A stretch of DNA of 64,000 nucleotides from Atriophallophorus winterbourni. Its lineage: Eukaryota > Platyhelminthes > Trematoda > Plagiorchiida > Microphallidae. Under the pieces are notes generated by a model. It saw only the letters and a list, made by a program, of their open reading frames with translations. It was not told the DNA's origin and ran no database searches. Where the stretch lies: assembly GCA_013407085.1 (NCBI GenBank), contig JACCGJ010001452.1, positions 62,001 to 126,000 on the forward strand, given 5' to 3'. The translations under genes and the position numbers were made by a program. Positions 32,657 through 42,769 of the stretch are shown piece after piece (position 1 is the first letter of the stretch; every line of letters begins with the position of its first letter).

Positions 32657-33160
32657 ACCATATTTTCGGAGTTGCAATCATCTTGGAATTGCGCGGTACG
32701 TTCAGCTTGGTTGTATTTCCCACGCTCCGATAAAATATCATTACGAATTTTCGCTATTCCTTGAATTTGCTGTAAAATAGAATAACTATTGTACTATATT
32801 ATTGATATTTTTGCTGAAAAATTACGCTTGTGATAAATTCAGTTCGTATTTTTCTAGTGATCTATCATTAATTCTACTACTAACCGATAGATATGAGTGC
32901 AAAAAATATTAATAATAATAATGTATATTCTTGGATACACAAAGTCATGCCATGCATGATCATTTGTTTTCATGAATAAGTACATCAAATAAAACGGTAA
33001 TTATACAATGTTAAGGTCAAACATAAATACATTTTTGTTGTTGTTAACAACCGTAAAAAATATTTGGATAACATTTGAACAGGTGGTAGCTTGTTTAAAA
33101 GATAGAGTTGATAGAATATTGGGAAAATAAATGATAAAAGTTCAAGGTTATGCTTGTATG
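32657..33160. other. No recognised feature
   Basis: AT-rich sequence with no frame or repeat I recognise. Confidence 0.45.
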
Positions 33161-33281
33161 CCACTGTTATATAGGGTTCGTACAACGGACCACGATGTTC
33201 GGACACAGAATCACAAAGTGATTCTTGATTGAAGCACTAAAGGCGCTTATGGATGACCAAAGTAATGTGTTGCTCACATCC

Positions 33282-33339
33282 CCATCCCTTACACACCACT
33301 ACCGGTTCCAGGCTGTTTGCCGTCGTCAGGTGGAGACAG
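33282..33339 (-). ncRNA. Hammerhead ribozyme B1, damaged core
   Basis: CTGACGA, stem II loop GGC-AAACA-GCC, then GGAAC where GAAAC is needed; stem III ACCGGT and cleavage triplet GTA remain, with stem I CCAC/GTGG. The G for A change in the core should abolish cleavage. Confidence 0.7.
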
Positions 33340-33521
33340 TAAGATCAGGTTCAGTGAGCCTTGAAACAGTGGTAAAGTGGTAAACAGAGTTATGCTTGTA
33401 TGCCACTGTTATATAGGGTTCGTACAACGAACCACGATGTTCAGACAGAATCAAAAAGTGATTTTTGATCAAAGCACTCAAGGCGCTCATGGATGACCAA
33501 AGTAATGTGTTGCTCACATCC

Positions 33522-33579
33522 CCATCCCTTACACACCACTACCGGTTTCAGGCTGTTTGCCATCGTTAGGTGGAGACGG
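33522..33579 (-). ncRNA. Hammerhead ribozyme B2, damaged core
   Basis: CTAACGA replaces CTGACGA; GAAAC, ACCGGT and GTA are intact, stem I CCAC/GTGG and outer helix CCGTC/GATGG pair. Likely inactive because of the core change. Confidence 0.7.
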
Positions 33580-33613
33580 TAAGATCAGGTTTAGTGAGCC
33601 TTGAAACAGTGGT

Positions 33614-34613
33614 NNNNNNNNNNNNNNNNNNNNNNNNNNNNNNNNNNNNNNNNNNNNNNNNNNNNNNNNNNNNNNNNNNNNNNNNNNNNNNNNNNNNNNN
33701 NNNNNNNNNNNNNNNNNNNNNNNNNNNNNNNNNNNNNNNNNNNNNNNNNNNNNNNNNNNNNNNNNNNNNNNNNNNNNNNNNNNNNNNNNNNNNNNNNNNN
33801 NNNNNNNNNNNNNNNNNNNNNNNNNNNNNNNNNNNNNNNNNNNNNNNNNNNNNNNNNNNNNNNNNNNNNNNNNNNNNNNNNNNNNNNNNNNNNNNNNNNN
33901 NNNNNNNNNNNNNNNNNNNNNNNNNNNNNNNNNNNNNNNNNNNNNNNNNNNNNNNNNNNNNNNNNNNNNNNNNNNNNNNNNNNNNNNNNNNNNNNNNNNN
34001 NNNNNNNNNNNNNNNNNNNNNNNNNNNNNNNNNNNNNNNNNNNNNNNNNNNNNNNNNNNNNNNNNNNNNNNNNNNNNNNNNNNNNNNNNNNNNNNNNNNN
34101 NNNNNNNNNNNNNNNNNNNNNNNNNNNNNNNNNNNNNNNNNNNNNNNNNNNNNNNNNNNNNNNNNNNNNNNNNNNNNNNNNNNNNNNNNNNNNNNNNNNN
34201 NNNNNNNNNNNNNNNNNNNNNNNNNNNNNNNNNNNNNNNNNNNNNNNNNNNNNNNNNNNNNNNNNNNNNNNNNNNNNNNNNNNNNNNNNNNNNNNNNNNN
34301 NNNNNNNNNNNNNNNNNNNNNNNNNNNNNNNNNNNNNNNNNNNNNNNNNNNNNNNNNNNNNNNNNNNNNNNNNNNNNNNNNNNNNNNNNNNNNNNNNNNN
34401 NNNNNNNNNNNNNNNNNNNNNNNNNNNNNNNNNNNNNNNNNNNNNNNNNNNNNNNNNNNNNNNNNNNNNNNNNNNNNNNNNNNNNNNNNNNNNNNNNNNN
34501 NNNNNNNNNNNNNNNNNNNNNNNNNNNNNNNNNNNNNNNNNNNNNNNNNNNNNNNNNNNNNNNNNNNNNNNNNNNNNNNNNNNNNNNNNNNNNNNNNNNN
34601 NNNNNNNNNNNNN
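33614..34613. other. Assembly gap (1000 N)
   Basis: Exactly 1000 N, the usual placeholder for a gap of unknown size. It lies inside the inverted hammerhead array, so the true length and copy number are unknown. Open frames spanning the N run are meaningless. Confidence 0.98.
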
Positions 34614-34842
34614 ATAGCAAAAACAGCCTGAAACCGGTAGTGGTGTGTATGGGAAGGGGATGTTAGCAACACATTACTTTGGTCATCCATAAGCGCCTCG
34701 ATTGCTTCGATCAAGAATCACTTGGTGATTCTGTGTCTGGAGATCGTGGTTCGTTGTACGAACCCTATATAACAGTGGCATAGAAGCATAACATTTGTTT
34801 ACCACTTCACCAATGTTTCAAGGCTCAATGAACCTGATCTTA

Positions 34843-34900
34843 CTGTCTCCACCTGACGATGGCAAACAGCCTGAAACTAGTAGTGGTGTGTAAGGGATGA
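34843..34900 (+). ncRNA. Hammerhead ribozyme B3 with altered palindromic stem III
   Basis: CTGACGA, GGC-AAACA-GCC, GAAAC are all present. Stem III reads ACTAGT in place of ACCGGT, two changes that keep the self-complementary character. Cleavage is expected after GTA at 34882; stem I CCAC/GTGG. Confidence 0.75.
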
Positions 34901-35083
34901 GGGATGTGAGCAACACATTACTTTGGTCATCCATAAGCGCGTTGAGTGCTTTGATCAAAAATCACTTTGTGATTCTGTCTGAACATCGTGGTTCGTTGTA
35001 CGAACCCTATATAACAGTGGCATACAAGCATAACTTTGTTTACCACTTTACCACTGTTTGAAGGCTCACTGAACCTGATCTTT

Positions 35084-35141
35084 TTGTCTCCACCTGACGA
35101 TGGCAAACAGCCAGAAATCGGTAGTGGTGTGTAAGGAATGG
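35084..35141 (+). ncRNA. Hammerhead ribozyme B4
   Basis: CTGACGA with stem II TGGC/GCCA fully paired, GAAAT in place of GAAAC so that stem III is ATCGGT (one U:G wobble), cleavage after GTA at 35123, stem I CCAC/GTGG. Confidence 0.7.
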
Positions 35142-35339
35142 GGATGTGAGCAACACATTACTGTGATAAAATTTCATGTTTTCAACGAATACGACAGTAA
35201 TTGTTTGAAATGGTTTAAATACAGGTTAGGAGGGTCAACCGCAATGTATATTCATGTATGATGTTCCAAATGTAACTTCAAACGCAGATAAGCGGAGTTC
35301 ACTTCATCGGGTCAAGAAGATATGATTGGTATCGCCATT

Positions 35340-36540
35340 TCAAGAATTGTGAGAGTCTCTCTTGTTGAATTTCAATAATTCTGAAAAGTTAATTCTCAAG
35401 AAAAAATCATATGTCACTTTAAAATTTTTATAGCTAAAATATCTAAAGTCTTTTATGCCGTATAAGTATAAATTATCTATAGTTTTATTAATAATAAATA
35501 GCTCACTTAATTTTTCCGGAGATGAAAAGGAGTTGAGTTGCTTTTTGAATTCAGTTTGTGAAGTGCTTAATTTTATATTAGTGGGAAGTAAATTCCATAA
35601 ACGAGAATATCTATAAATAAAGAAATATTTTCGTACACGATTGTGGATTTTCGGTATACATGTTTTGTTTTTGTGTCGAAGATTATATGCTTCAGAGTTT
35701 TTGAAATCTAATTGTAAATCAATGTCGATCATATCTTTTTTCGATATTCTGTGAAAGAGTATAAAATTGTGCTTAATTCTTCGAAACCATAATGGTTCCA
35801 ATCCTAGGATCTGACATCTTTCCTTATATGAATGCTTATCCGAACTGGTGGTAATTGATCGTGTGAAAGAACGTTGGATGCCTTCTAAAGCATAACTATC
35901 AGACCGAGTAATGTTACTAGATATAAAGTTGCAGTAATCTAATAAAGGTAGTGTATGTAACTTGTAAAGTTCCAGCTTGCAATGGGGCAGAGAGATGAAG
36001 ATGAGATGAAGTAAACCTATATTCTTTTTTGTTTTAGATATCAAGTAGCAAATTTGTTCATGAAATGTAAGTGATCCAGAATATCGATAACCTAAATCAC
36101 GTCAACATTGTGCTGGTTGTAGTGGTGTATTATTTAGGATGATCGAATCTTTTGGTATGATAGTGTTGAAATTTATGAAAGTAGATTTATTGGTGGAGAA
36201 TTCAAGACCGTTTCGAATACTCCATTGAATCAGAGCATCCAGGTATTGGTTCAATTTTTATATAAAGTCGTTAGTCTGGTTAGATGGAAAGGCTATGGCG
36301 ACTTTTATATCATCTGCAAACAAAAAGATCTCACAGTGTGTTAAGACAGATCGTATATCGTTGATAAATATCAAGAATAGTAGTAGACCTGGAACGCTTC
36401 CTCGTATGACACTGCTTAGAATTGGCAAAGTTCTTGAACGGTAGCCATTTATATTTACCGAGAAGGGTCGACCAGTGAGAAAAGATTTGAACCACGAAAG
36501 TAGGTTTCCTGCCTCTACGACAAAAGTGGAAAATAGTGGC
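35340..36540 (-). pseudogene. LINE RT C-terminal half
   Basis: On the minus strand from 36540: LTGRPFSVNINGYRSRTLP, SSVIRGSVPGLLLFLIFIND (usual GVIQGSVLGPLLF), then IFLFADDIKVAIAFPS with intact DD, several stops, and from 36044 a 234-codon frame with the thumb and C-terminal region: ELYKLHTLPLLDYCNF, ALEGIQRSFTRSIT, GLEPLWFRRIKHNFILFHRI and SRLWNLLPTNIKLSTSQTEF. Motifs match those of the plus-strand LINE at 43640-45617, so one family. Endonuclease and ORF1 are absent (5' truncation at about 36540). Confidence 0.8.
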
Positions 36541-37640
36541 TAAGGGAAGCGAGTGGCACTGCTTGCAAAGCAGTGGGCTCAAACTAGCTGTTCAGTACAC
36601 AAATCTCGCTACGGGATTCATGCAATATACCGCTGGTTTCAGTGGTATTGTATCGGCTGTCATGAGGCTGCCACTGACGCTGCTTGTGAAAAGCCGAAGA
36701 ATAGCGTGGTGCCACCAAGCTTGTCAAATTTTGTACCTACCCAAACTTATGCATCAGTTGTTAGAGCGAATATAAGTTCTGAGACTATATCAGGCAATGG
36801 GGTAGATCACAAATCTAGCCGGTTACAACGTTCTTCTAAGCACGGTACCTCTCCTAAGGTGGTAAATGGAGCCAGATCTTCTTAAACGCGTGCAAAAAAG
36901 AAGGTGGAAAAATTGCATCCCCCGTGAATGTAGACATAGATAGCCGGTTACCTCGTCCTCCAAAGAAAGCTTCCTCTCCGAAGGTGGTCAACGTAGCCAG
37001 GACTATGAAAAGGCGTATCAAGAACAGTAAAGCTGTTACTCAAATGAAGCAACATGGAAATGTTGCTGGCTCACCCTAACTGGATCAAATTATCCAGGAA
37101 TTGAATGGTTCGCGTAAGCAATTTGAGGCACTGCACGACAATTCTTCTTCTTCAAAAACTAGAACCCGAAATGTACTAGTTTTTAACCGAGCGGAAACTT
37201 TCATTAGGGATCAAAGAGTCGGAGAGATTTTGATCACAGATGTATCACCGATCTTATCCGGATGGTAGTTCTGAGGCCTTCTACTCCCACGCTGCGAGTT
37301 CACTGTGTAGGAAGATGGAAGATGGATAACCGCCCTAGGCCAATCCTGGTAGAATTCCTATACCAGGCGGATCGGGATGCTTTTCCGTCTAGGGCTGAAT
37401 ACATCGCCAAAACAACTCTAGACAAGCTTCAGGTTTAGCCGGAAAACCCTCTCTTTCATATTAGACAAATCTGTTCCGCTTCAGAAAGAAGAAACCTTGC
37501 TTTGAGACATCTGCTATCCGTAAGCCTGATGCCAATGGAAGTGCTAGTGAATCCGTTACAATCTTACCAATCAGCACATCGCCACGAGTCTTGCTGTCCG
37601 GATTAGACGACGTTGACAAGCTTATCGCAAATTAAGATGG
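36541..37640 (+). pseudogene. CR1-like LINE, ORF1 remnant
   Basis: Starts within a PHD-like zinc finger (CSVHKSRYGIHAIYRWFQ, WYCIGCHE), then a basic, Ser-rich stretch (TYASVVRANISSE, RLQRSSKHGTSPKVVN), LVFNRAETFIRDQRVG, and a RRM-like end (VVLRPSTPTLRVHCVGRWKM, RPILVEFLYQADRDAF). Several stops interrupt it. ORF1 proteins of this type bind RNA and chaperone the LINE ribonucleoprotein. It is continuous with the ORF2 remnants that follow, so it belongs to one copy. Confidence 0.65.
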
Positions 37641-37674
37641 GAGCCAAGCAAATTTCTTTAGTTGTTGCTCTTCG

Positions 37675-38495
37675 ATGGAGGCGGCCTCAATCCTCAGACA
37701 ATGGTCCGCAACATCCATGCATGAGGCTGTTAAACCGCATACTCCTGCTTTAAGTAGCACGCCAAAAAAACATGCCCCTCCCTCGGGTGCTTCGATCGAG
37801 GGCCAAGCGGGATTTGTTTCAGAAGCACGCAAAACCAGCACCCCAGTGCTGTACGCTAATGTGTGCAGCATAAGGAATATTTGGACTGGCCTCTATCTCT
37901 GTGTGGCTGATTTGCACCCCAGGGTTATAGCGCTTTCTGAGACCTTTCTGGTCGCGCTTGATGATGGGCCGATAAACATCAGCGAGCAGTTTCTCGTCAT
38001 TAGATGCGATAGACCTGGCGATAAGAGAGGCGGTGGCGTTACACTCCTCCTAGAGTATGGTTTGCACAATACGGGAACTGGTATATCCCTAACCAGTGAA
38101 AACGTCGAAGTTGTTACGGGTATCATGACTTGCTACAAGTCAGCCCTCGCAATTGCTTTTGTCTACGTCACACCCAGTGCAGCCGAGCAGGAAATTACAC
38201 AGCTAATTGAGACGCTCAACAAGTTGTTTAAATCAGCTCCCAGCGTACTCATCTTAGGTGATTTCAACCTTCCAGGCATGAATCGAGCCGTCCCTGTAGG
38301 TTTAGTCACCAAGAAATGCAAAACGTTTCTCGAATGGCTCCATGATCATGCGTTGCATCAACATGTGAGCGATCCTACGAGGTTTCGTAATGGATGCACA
38401 CCATCCACTTTCCACCTGGTATTATCGTCCCAGGCCTAAGCCGTTAGACTTTTACAATACCTACCACCGCTCGGCAAAAGCGATCGCGTAATGAT
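37675..38495 (+). pseudogene. CR1-like LINE, APE endonuclease
   Basis: Open for 254 codons. TPVLYANVCSIRNIWTGLY is the N-terminal strand, then VIALSETFLVALDD (catalytic Glu), FLVIRCDRPGDKRGGGVTLL, LAIAFVYVTPSAAEQEITQL, VLILGDFNLPGMNR (D and N kept), and HVSDPTRFRNGCTPSTFHLV. After a stop at 38439 the sequence reads LPPLGKSDRVMISF, where the invariant SDH is SDR. Loss of the catalytic His predicts an inactive nickase. Confidence 0.85.
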
Positions 38496-40635
38496 AAGCT
38501 TCGAAGCGGTACTGCGCTTTTACAAAACTATTGCGAGTCTTAGACGCAATTTTAGGCCCGTAGACTGGGATTTTCTCTTACAGACTTCAAAATCTTTCTT
38601 TAAGTTCTCTAACAATTTTAGTGTAAGTGAAAACTGGGCTAGAATTCGCAGGTATCTAAAGGAGTTGCAAGACAAGCACGCTCAGCTGCAAGTCGTGAAA
38701 AAGCATCATAGGCCGCCCTGGTGGACTCCTCCAGTTCGTCGGTCTAACCGTAAACGAGATCATTTATGGTGGCAATATAAGCTATCTCTCTCTTTTCGTT
38801 CTTGGGTCCGAAAGAAAAACGCTCGGAACGCTTGTGTTAAAATACAGCGTTTGCTCAAACAGGAGTTTGAGTTATCCTCAGCTAGGGATGCTAAATCAAA
38901 TCACAAAAGATTTTATAGCTACGCTCAATCGAAAGGAAAACCAGGGAAAACATTGGAGATTTAAATCTAGAGGACGGAAAAGTAGCCGATACCGACGTGT
39001 CTAAGGCGACTGCCTTCTCTAGGCTCTTCAGTGGCGTTCAGAGACGTAAAATTTCTTTAAATTCTCCGTCTAGCTCGTTCAATCTACTACCTGGCGCTCC
39101 TGCACTGAATGATTTGTCCTTTATGGAATCCGAGGTGTATGAAGCACTTATCCATGTTCGCGTCAACAAAGCTGAGGGACCAGACGGTATACACTCGATT
39201 ATGCTGAAGAATCTCGCCCCAGTGCTTACAGAACCTTTATGCCAGCTCTGCAATTCATGCTTGAACCTGGAAGTGGTTCCGGGTAAGTGGAAAGAAGCCA
39301 TAAACGTAACAATACACAAGGGTGGTTGCAGGTCAACTCTTGGTAACTGTAGACCTGTCAGCATCACTAGCATTGTCTCGAAAGTATTTGAAAAACTGCT
39401 GCGTGACAAAATCTGTCAGCATCTTTGTCGGCATTCTCTGTTGAGTGTAAATCAGCATGGATTTCTTAAGGGTAGATCCTACCTGACAAACCTTTTTAGT
39501 TTTCTCAATACTGCCACTAAAAGGATGGATGAAGGGAAGCCTGTCGAAGCACTCTACCTAGACTTCAGCAAGGCTTACGATTCCGTAAACCACCGCCTTC
39601 TAGAGATTGAGCTAGCGGCAAAAGGCATACGGGGTAGTCTACTTACTTGGATAAAGGCCTTCCTTACAGGTAGGACATTCCAAGTTACGGTAGGATCTAC
39701 GCTGTCGAATCAAACCGACGTGATTAGTAGTGTACCCCATGGGTCGGTACTCGGTCCTCTTCTATTCCTAATTTTCATCGATGACTTGTCCTCTGCATTT
39801 AAGTGCTCATGCTTCATTTTCGCGGATGATGTGAAATTCATCGGATCAACGGATGAAGATACCTTGATGCACGAACTTGAACGGGTCATAAACTGGTCAT
39901 ACTAGTGGGACCTCCCACTGAACCTTAATAAGAGCCAAATCTTGTCAGCACTGGTTGGTAAGATTTCAGTTTAGGTGTCGGCCACACAGCGTGTTAAGGA
40001 TTAAGGAGTACTAGTTAGGACTGACTTCAAATGGGAGGACCAATGCGCCGCTGCAACTTAACGTGCTCGCAAAGTGCTTTTTCGATTGAGATCCGTGTTA
40101 TCCAGCAGAAAACCCGATGTATTCCAGCTCTTACAGGGCATTAGTTCGGCCGCATTTAGAATATTGTGTCCAGGCGTGGTGCACTTACTACGAAAAGGAC
40201 ATCGTTCGACTAGAAAGCGTACAGCGTCTCGCAACTCGCATGACTGAGGGTCAGCAAGGGAAACCTCAAGCTGCACGCCTGAAGTCCCTAGATCTTTTCT
40301 CACTTAAGCGCCGTCGTTTGAGCGGAGACTCAATTAAAACCTCCAGGATCTTAGAGGGTTTCAGTGGCGTTATCATGACCGACTTCTTTGCCTTAAGTCC
40401 CGAGCAGGGCACCCGGCGCCATTCACTTAAACTTGCTAAGGAGCGATGTAGACTAGACTCCAGGGAAAACGTTTTCAGCCTCAGGGTGGTAAATTTCTGG
40501 AACCGGCTTCCAGAAGAACCTATATCCTGCAGTTCTGTCGCAAGTTTTAAGAATGGTTTGGACCGCATCTGGGATAAGCTTTTTCTGAATTTTCCCCATA
40601 ATTTTTATGCAAGATTAGGTAATTCACCGTTTTAG
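38491..40635 (+). pseudogene. CR1-like LINE, reverse transcriptase
   Basis: Linker frame 38491-38964, then RT 38997-39905: KAEGPDGIHSIMLKNLAPVL, VPGKWKEAINVTIHKGGCRS, QHGFLKGRSYLTNLFSFLN, LYLDFSKAYDSVNHRLLEIE, SVPHGSVLGPLLFLIFIDDL and CFIFADDVKFIGS with intact DD. A TAG after INWSY at 39903 is followed by in-register WDLPLNLNKSQ and DFKWEDQCAAA, with more stops. The C-terminal region is open at 40117-40635 (YRALVRPHLEYCVQAWCTYY, RLESVQRLATRM, RVVNFWNRLPEEP). At least three stops and one frameshift. Confidence 0.85.
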
Positions 40636-40945
40636 CGTTGTTTCTTGTGTAAGTAAATGCTAAAGTTCTGTTTTTTAATACACAACTCTACTTTAGCTGA
40701 CTTCTCACCGTACTGGTGAAGAGAAATTTATTTTTATCTTTACAACATCATTCATTACGAGGTGCTTTCTAAATACAACCTGGATAATCCCTTGGCATCG
40801 CGATCGTCGAGGATATCCAAATCACAATAAGAATAAACGCTTTGACAGTAGTGGTTGCTTCTCTGCAGCTTTCTACCGAAAGAAATTCTGCACGCTCGAT
40901 TTGCTCGTTAGCCACTTACTGTACTGTGCAACTAAACTGAACTGA
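40636..40945 (+). other. CR1-like LINE 3' UTR
   Basis: Contains a hairpin CTTCTCACC-GTACT-GGTGAAGAG (40701-40723), then CCGAAAGAAATTCTGCACGC, and ends in AAACTGAACTGAACTGACTGA. Same order of blocks as in the 3' ends at 57064-57360 and 58107-58450. Confidence 0.7.
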
Positions 40946-40949
40946 ACTG

Positions 40950-41446
40950 ACTGATAATTCCTTCTATTGTCGAAATAGTTTTGTATGATGCACATGTACT
41001 TAACAATTGACCTTGATACACACATCCATTGATTCGTGTTTCTTGATTGCTTCCACTGTACCTACAAGCACCTTTTCGCTACCGCGATAAATATTCCAAC
41101 TCCTGTGCCTTTTCTCCAACATTCTTAGGGACATTATTGTAGTGGTCAGTCTAATACAAATCGGTGAGCCCGACATACACGCAATCTTCGTGTATCTTAT
41201 CCGTACGTCATTTTTGAGCTTTACATCGGAGTTTCCAGGTAATTTTTTTATCTCGCTTATTCGTGCATTTTCACATCACTTGCTCCTATTCATCATGAGT
41301 GATTCTAAACGCGTTGTTCTGGCGTCGACGGTCATCACAATACCCAGTTTTATCCCGCAGGACCCTGAGTATTGATTTCATTTTTTAGAAACTGAATTTA
41401 GTTCAAGAAACATAATTTTCCGAATACATGAAAAACATTTCTTAGC
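40950..41446 (+). pseudogene. CsRn1-like Gypsy, 5' fragment (LTR end, PBS, gag start)
   Basis: An LTR-like stretch ends at about 41158, followed by CGGTGAGCCCGACATAC (41162), the same position and sequence as in the elements at 50.2 and 48.6 kb. Gag starts at ATG 41295 (MSDSKRVVLASTVITIPSFI); the Trp codon expected after DPEY reads TGA (41373). The frame continues FHFLETEFSSRNIIF and is then cut by the hammerhead array at about 41447. Confidence 0.65.
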
Positions 41447-41760
41447 AAAATATCCATTTGCATGCTTTTCCGTCATTCACACCCCACGACCGGTTTCGTG
41501 CTGTTTGCACTCATCAGGTAGGGACAGTGAGATCAGGATCCGCATGCGCTTGAAACAGTGAAAGAATGGTAAACAAGGAGCGCTTGTATGTCACTGTTGG
41601 ATAAGGCTGGTACGACCAATCTGTTCAAAGCATGTGTCCAAACACATGTTTAATGGAGTTCAACCCATAACCATGAAACAAAATATTCATTTGCATGCTT
41701 TTCCGTCATTCACACCCCACGACCGGTTTCGTGCTGTTTGTTGGGACACATGAAAGGACT
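41447..41760 (-). repeat. Hammerhead repeat array A, left arm
   Basis: Minus-oriented units. The first has a complete ribozyme (41470-41527). The second breaks off inside its ribozyme (41711-41740, ending after GTGCTGTTTG) where unrelated sequence starts. The unit also has a perfect hairpin ATGTGT-TTGG-ACACAT and a GGGTTTAACCC palindrome in its better copies. Confidence 0.85.
41470..41527 (-). ncRNA. Hammerhead ribozyme A1, intact fold
   Basis: CTGATGAG, GTGC-AAACA-GCAC, GAAAC, ACCGGT, cleavage triplet GTC, stem I CCTAC/GTGGG, outer helix CTGTC/GACGG. All conserved core positions are present. Confidence 0.85.
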
Positions 41761-41862
41761 GTATATGACGAGGCCCAGAATAATTGAAAATTGATTGATC
41801 TTACAAGCGCTCCTCGTTTACCATTTTTCCACTGTTTCAAGCGCATGCGGATCCTGATCTTA

Positions 41863-41920
41863 CTGTCCCTACCTGATGAGTGCAAACACCACGAAACCGG
41901 TCGTGGGGTGTGAATGACGG
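41863..41920 (+). ncRNA. Hammerhead ribozyme A2
   Basis: Core complete; stem II reads GTGC-AAACA-CCAC, so its loop-closing pair is a C:C mismatch and three pairs remain. Cleavage is expected after 41902. Confidence 0.8.
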
Positions 41921-42095
41921 AAAAGCATGCAAATGAATATTTTGTTTCATGGTTATGGGTTTAACCCCATTTAACATGTGTTTGGACACATGCTTTGAAC
42001 AGTTTGGTCGTACCAGCCTTATCAAACAGTGGCATACAAGCGCTCCTTGTTTACCATTCTTCCACTGTTTCAAGCGCATGCGGATCCTGATCTTA

Positions 42096-42153
42096 CTGTC
42101 CCTACCTGATGAGTGCAAACACCACGAAACCGGTCTTGAAGTGTGAATGACGG
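42096..42153 (+). ncRNA. Hammerhead ribozyme A3, stem I broken
   Basis: Core and stem III intact, but the 3' strand of stem I is TTGAAG in place of GTGGGG and stem II has the C:C mismatch. Cleavage is doubtful. Confidence 0.75.
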
Positions 42154-42327
42154 AAAAGCATGCAAATGAATATTTTGTTTCATGGTTATGGGTTTAACCC
42201 CATTTAACATGTGTTTGGACACATGCTTTGAACAGGTTGGTCGTACCAGCTTATCCAACAGTGTCATACAAGCGCTCCTTGTTCACCATTCTTCCACTGT
42301 TTCAAGCGCATGCGGATCCTGATCTTA

Positions 42328-42385
42328 CTGTCCCTACCTGATGAGTGCAAACAGCACGAAACCGGTCGTGGGGTGTGAATGACGG
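42328..42385 (+). ncRNA. Hammerhead ribozyme A4, intact fold
   Basis: Every helix pairs: CTGTC/GACGG, CCTAC/GTGGG, GTGC/GCAC; core CTGATGA and GAAAC; cleavage after GTC at 42367. Confidence 0.88.
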
Positions 42386-42557
42386 AAAAGCATGCAAATG
42401 AATATTTTGTTTCATGGTTATGGGTTTAACCCCATTTAACATGTGTTGGACACATGCTTTGAACAGGTTGGTCGTACCAGCCTTATCAAACAGTGACATA
42501 CAAGCGCTCCTTGTTACATTCTACCAATGTTCAAGCGCATGGCGGATCCTGATCTTA

Positions 42558-42615
42558 CCGTCCCTACCTGATGAGTGCAAACAGCACGAAACCGGTCGTG
42601 GGGTGTGAATGACGG
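42558..42615 (+). ncRNA. Hammerhead ribozyme A5, intact fold
   Basis: As A4, with CCGTC in the outer helix, which turns the U:G wobble with GACGG into a C:G pair. Cleavage after 42597. Confidence 0.88.
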
Positions 42616-42769
42616 AAAAGCATGCAAATGAATATTTTGTTTCATGGTTATGGGTTTAACCCCATTTAACATGTGTTTGGACACATGCTTTGAACAGGTT
42701 GATCGTACCAGCCTTATCCAACAGTGGCATACAAGCCCTCTTTGTTTTTTAGCAAGGTTTTGCATTTGT

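Larger units (their letters stand above)
33161..33613 (-). repeat. Hammerhead repeat array B, left arm
   Basis: Two ~240-bp head-to-tail units on the minus strand, each with CACTGTTATATAGGGTTCGT, a GTGATTCTTGATTGAAGCAC-type stretch, TGGATGACCAAAGTAATGTG and a ribozyme region. The second unit runs into the assembly gap. The units are about 90 percent alike by eye. Confidence 0.85.
34614..35165 (+). repeat. Hammerhead repeat array B, right arm
   Basis: Continues after the gap in the opposite (plus) orientation: a partial ribozyme at 34614-34646 (CTGAAACCGGTAGTGGTGTG), then two ~241-bp units with ribozymes at 34843-34900 and 35084-35141. Confidence 0.85.
41810..42745 (+). repeat. Hammerhead repeat array A, right arm (four units)
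   Basis: Four plus-oriented units with ribozymes at 41863, 42096, 42328 and 42558, a period of 230-233 bp. Units are nearly identical, with small indels. This size and organisation match what is known of animal retrozymes: short tandem repeats with type I hammerheads that give small circular RNAs. The unit has no coding capacity. It faces the left arm across about 50 bp of unique sequence. Confidence 0.9.

Noticed and set aside
33529..34714. Long open frames of 338-382 codons on both strands
   Set aside because: They consist almost wholly of unknown residues over the N gap.
41810..42745. Regular repeats that could be taken for a CRISPR array
   Set aside because: Units are 232 bp without spacers, the context is eukaryotic, and each unit contains a hammerhead fold.
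33161..42745. Penelope-like RT or GIY-YIG endonuclease as partner of the hammerhead repeats
   Set aside because: I found no such domain in the readable sequence; all RTs here are Gypsy or APE-LINE type.
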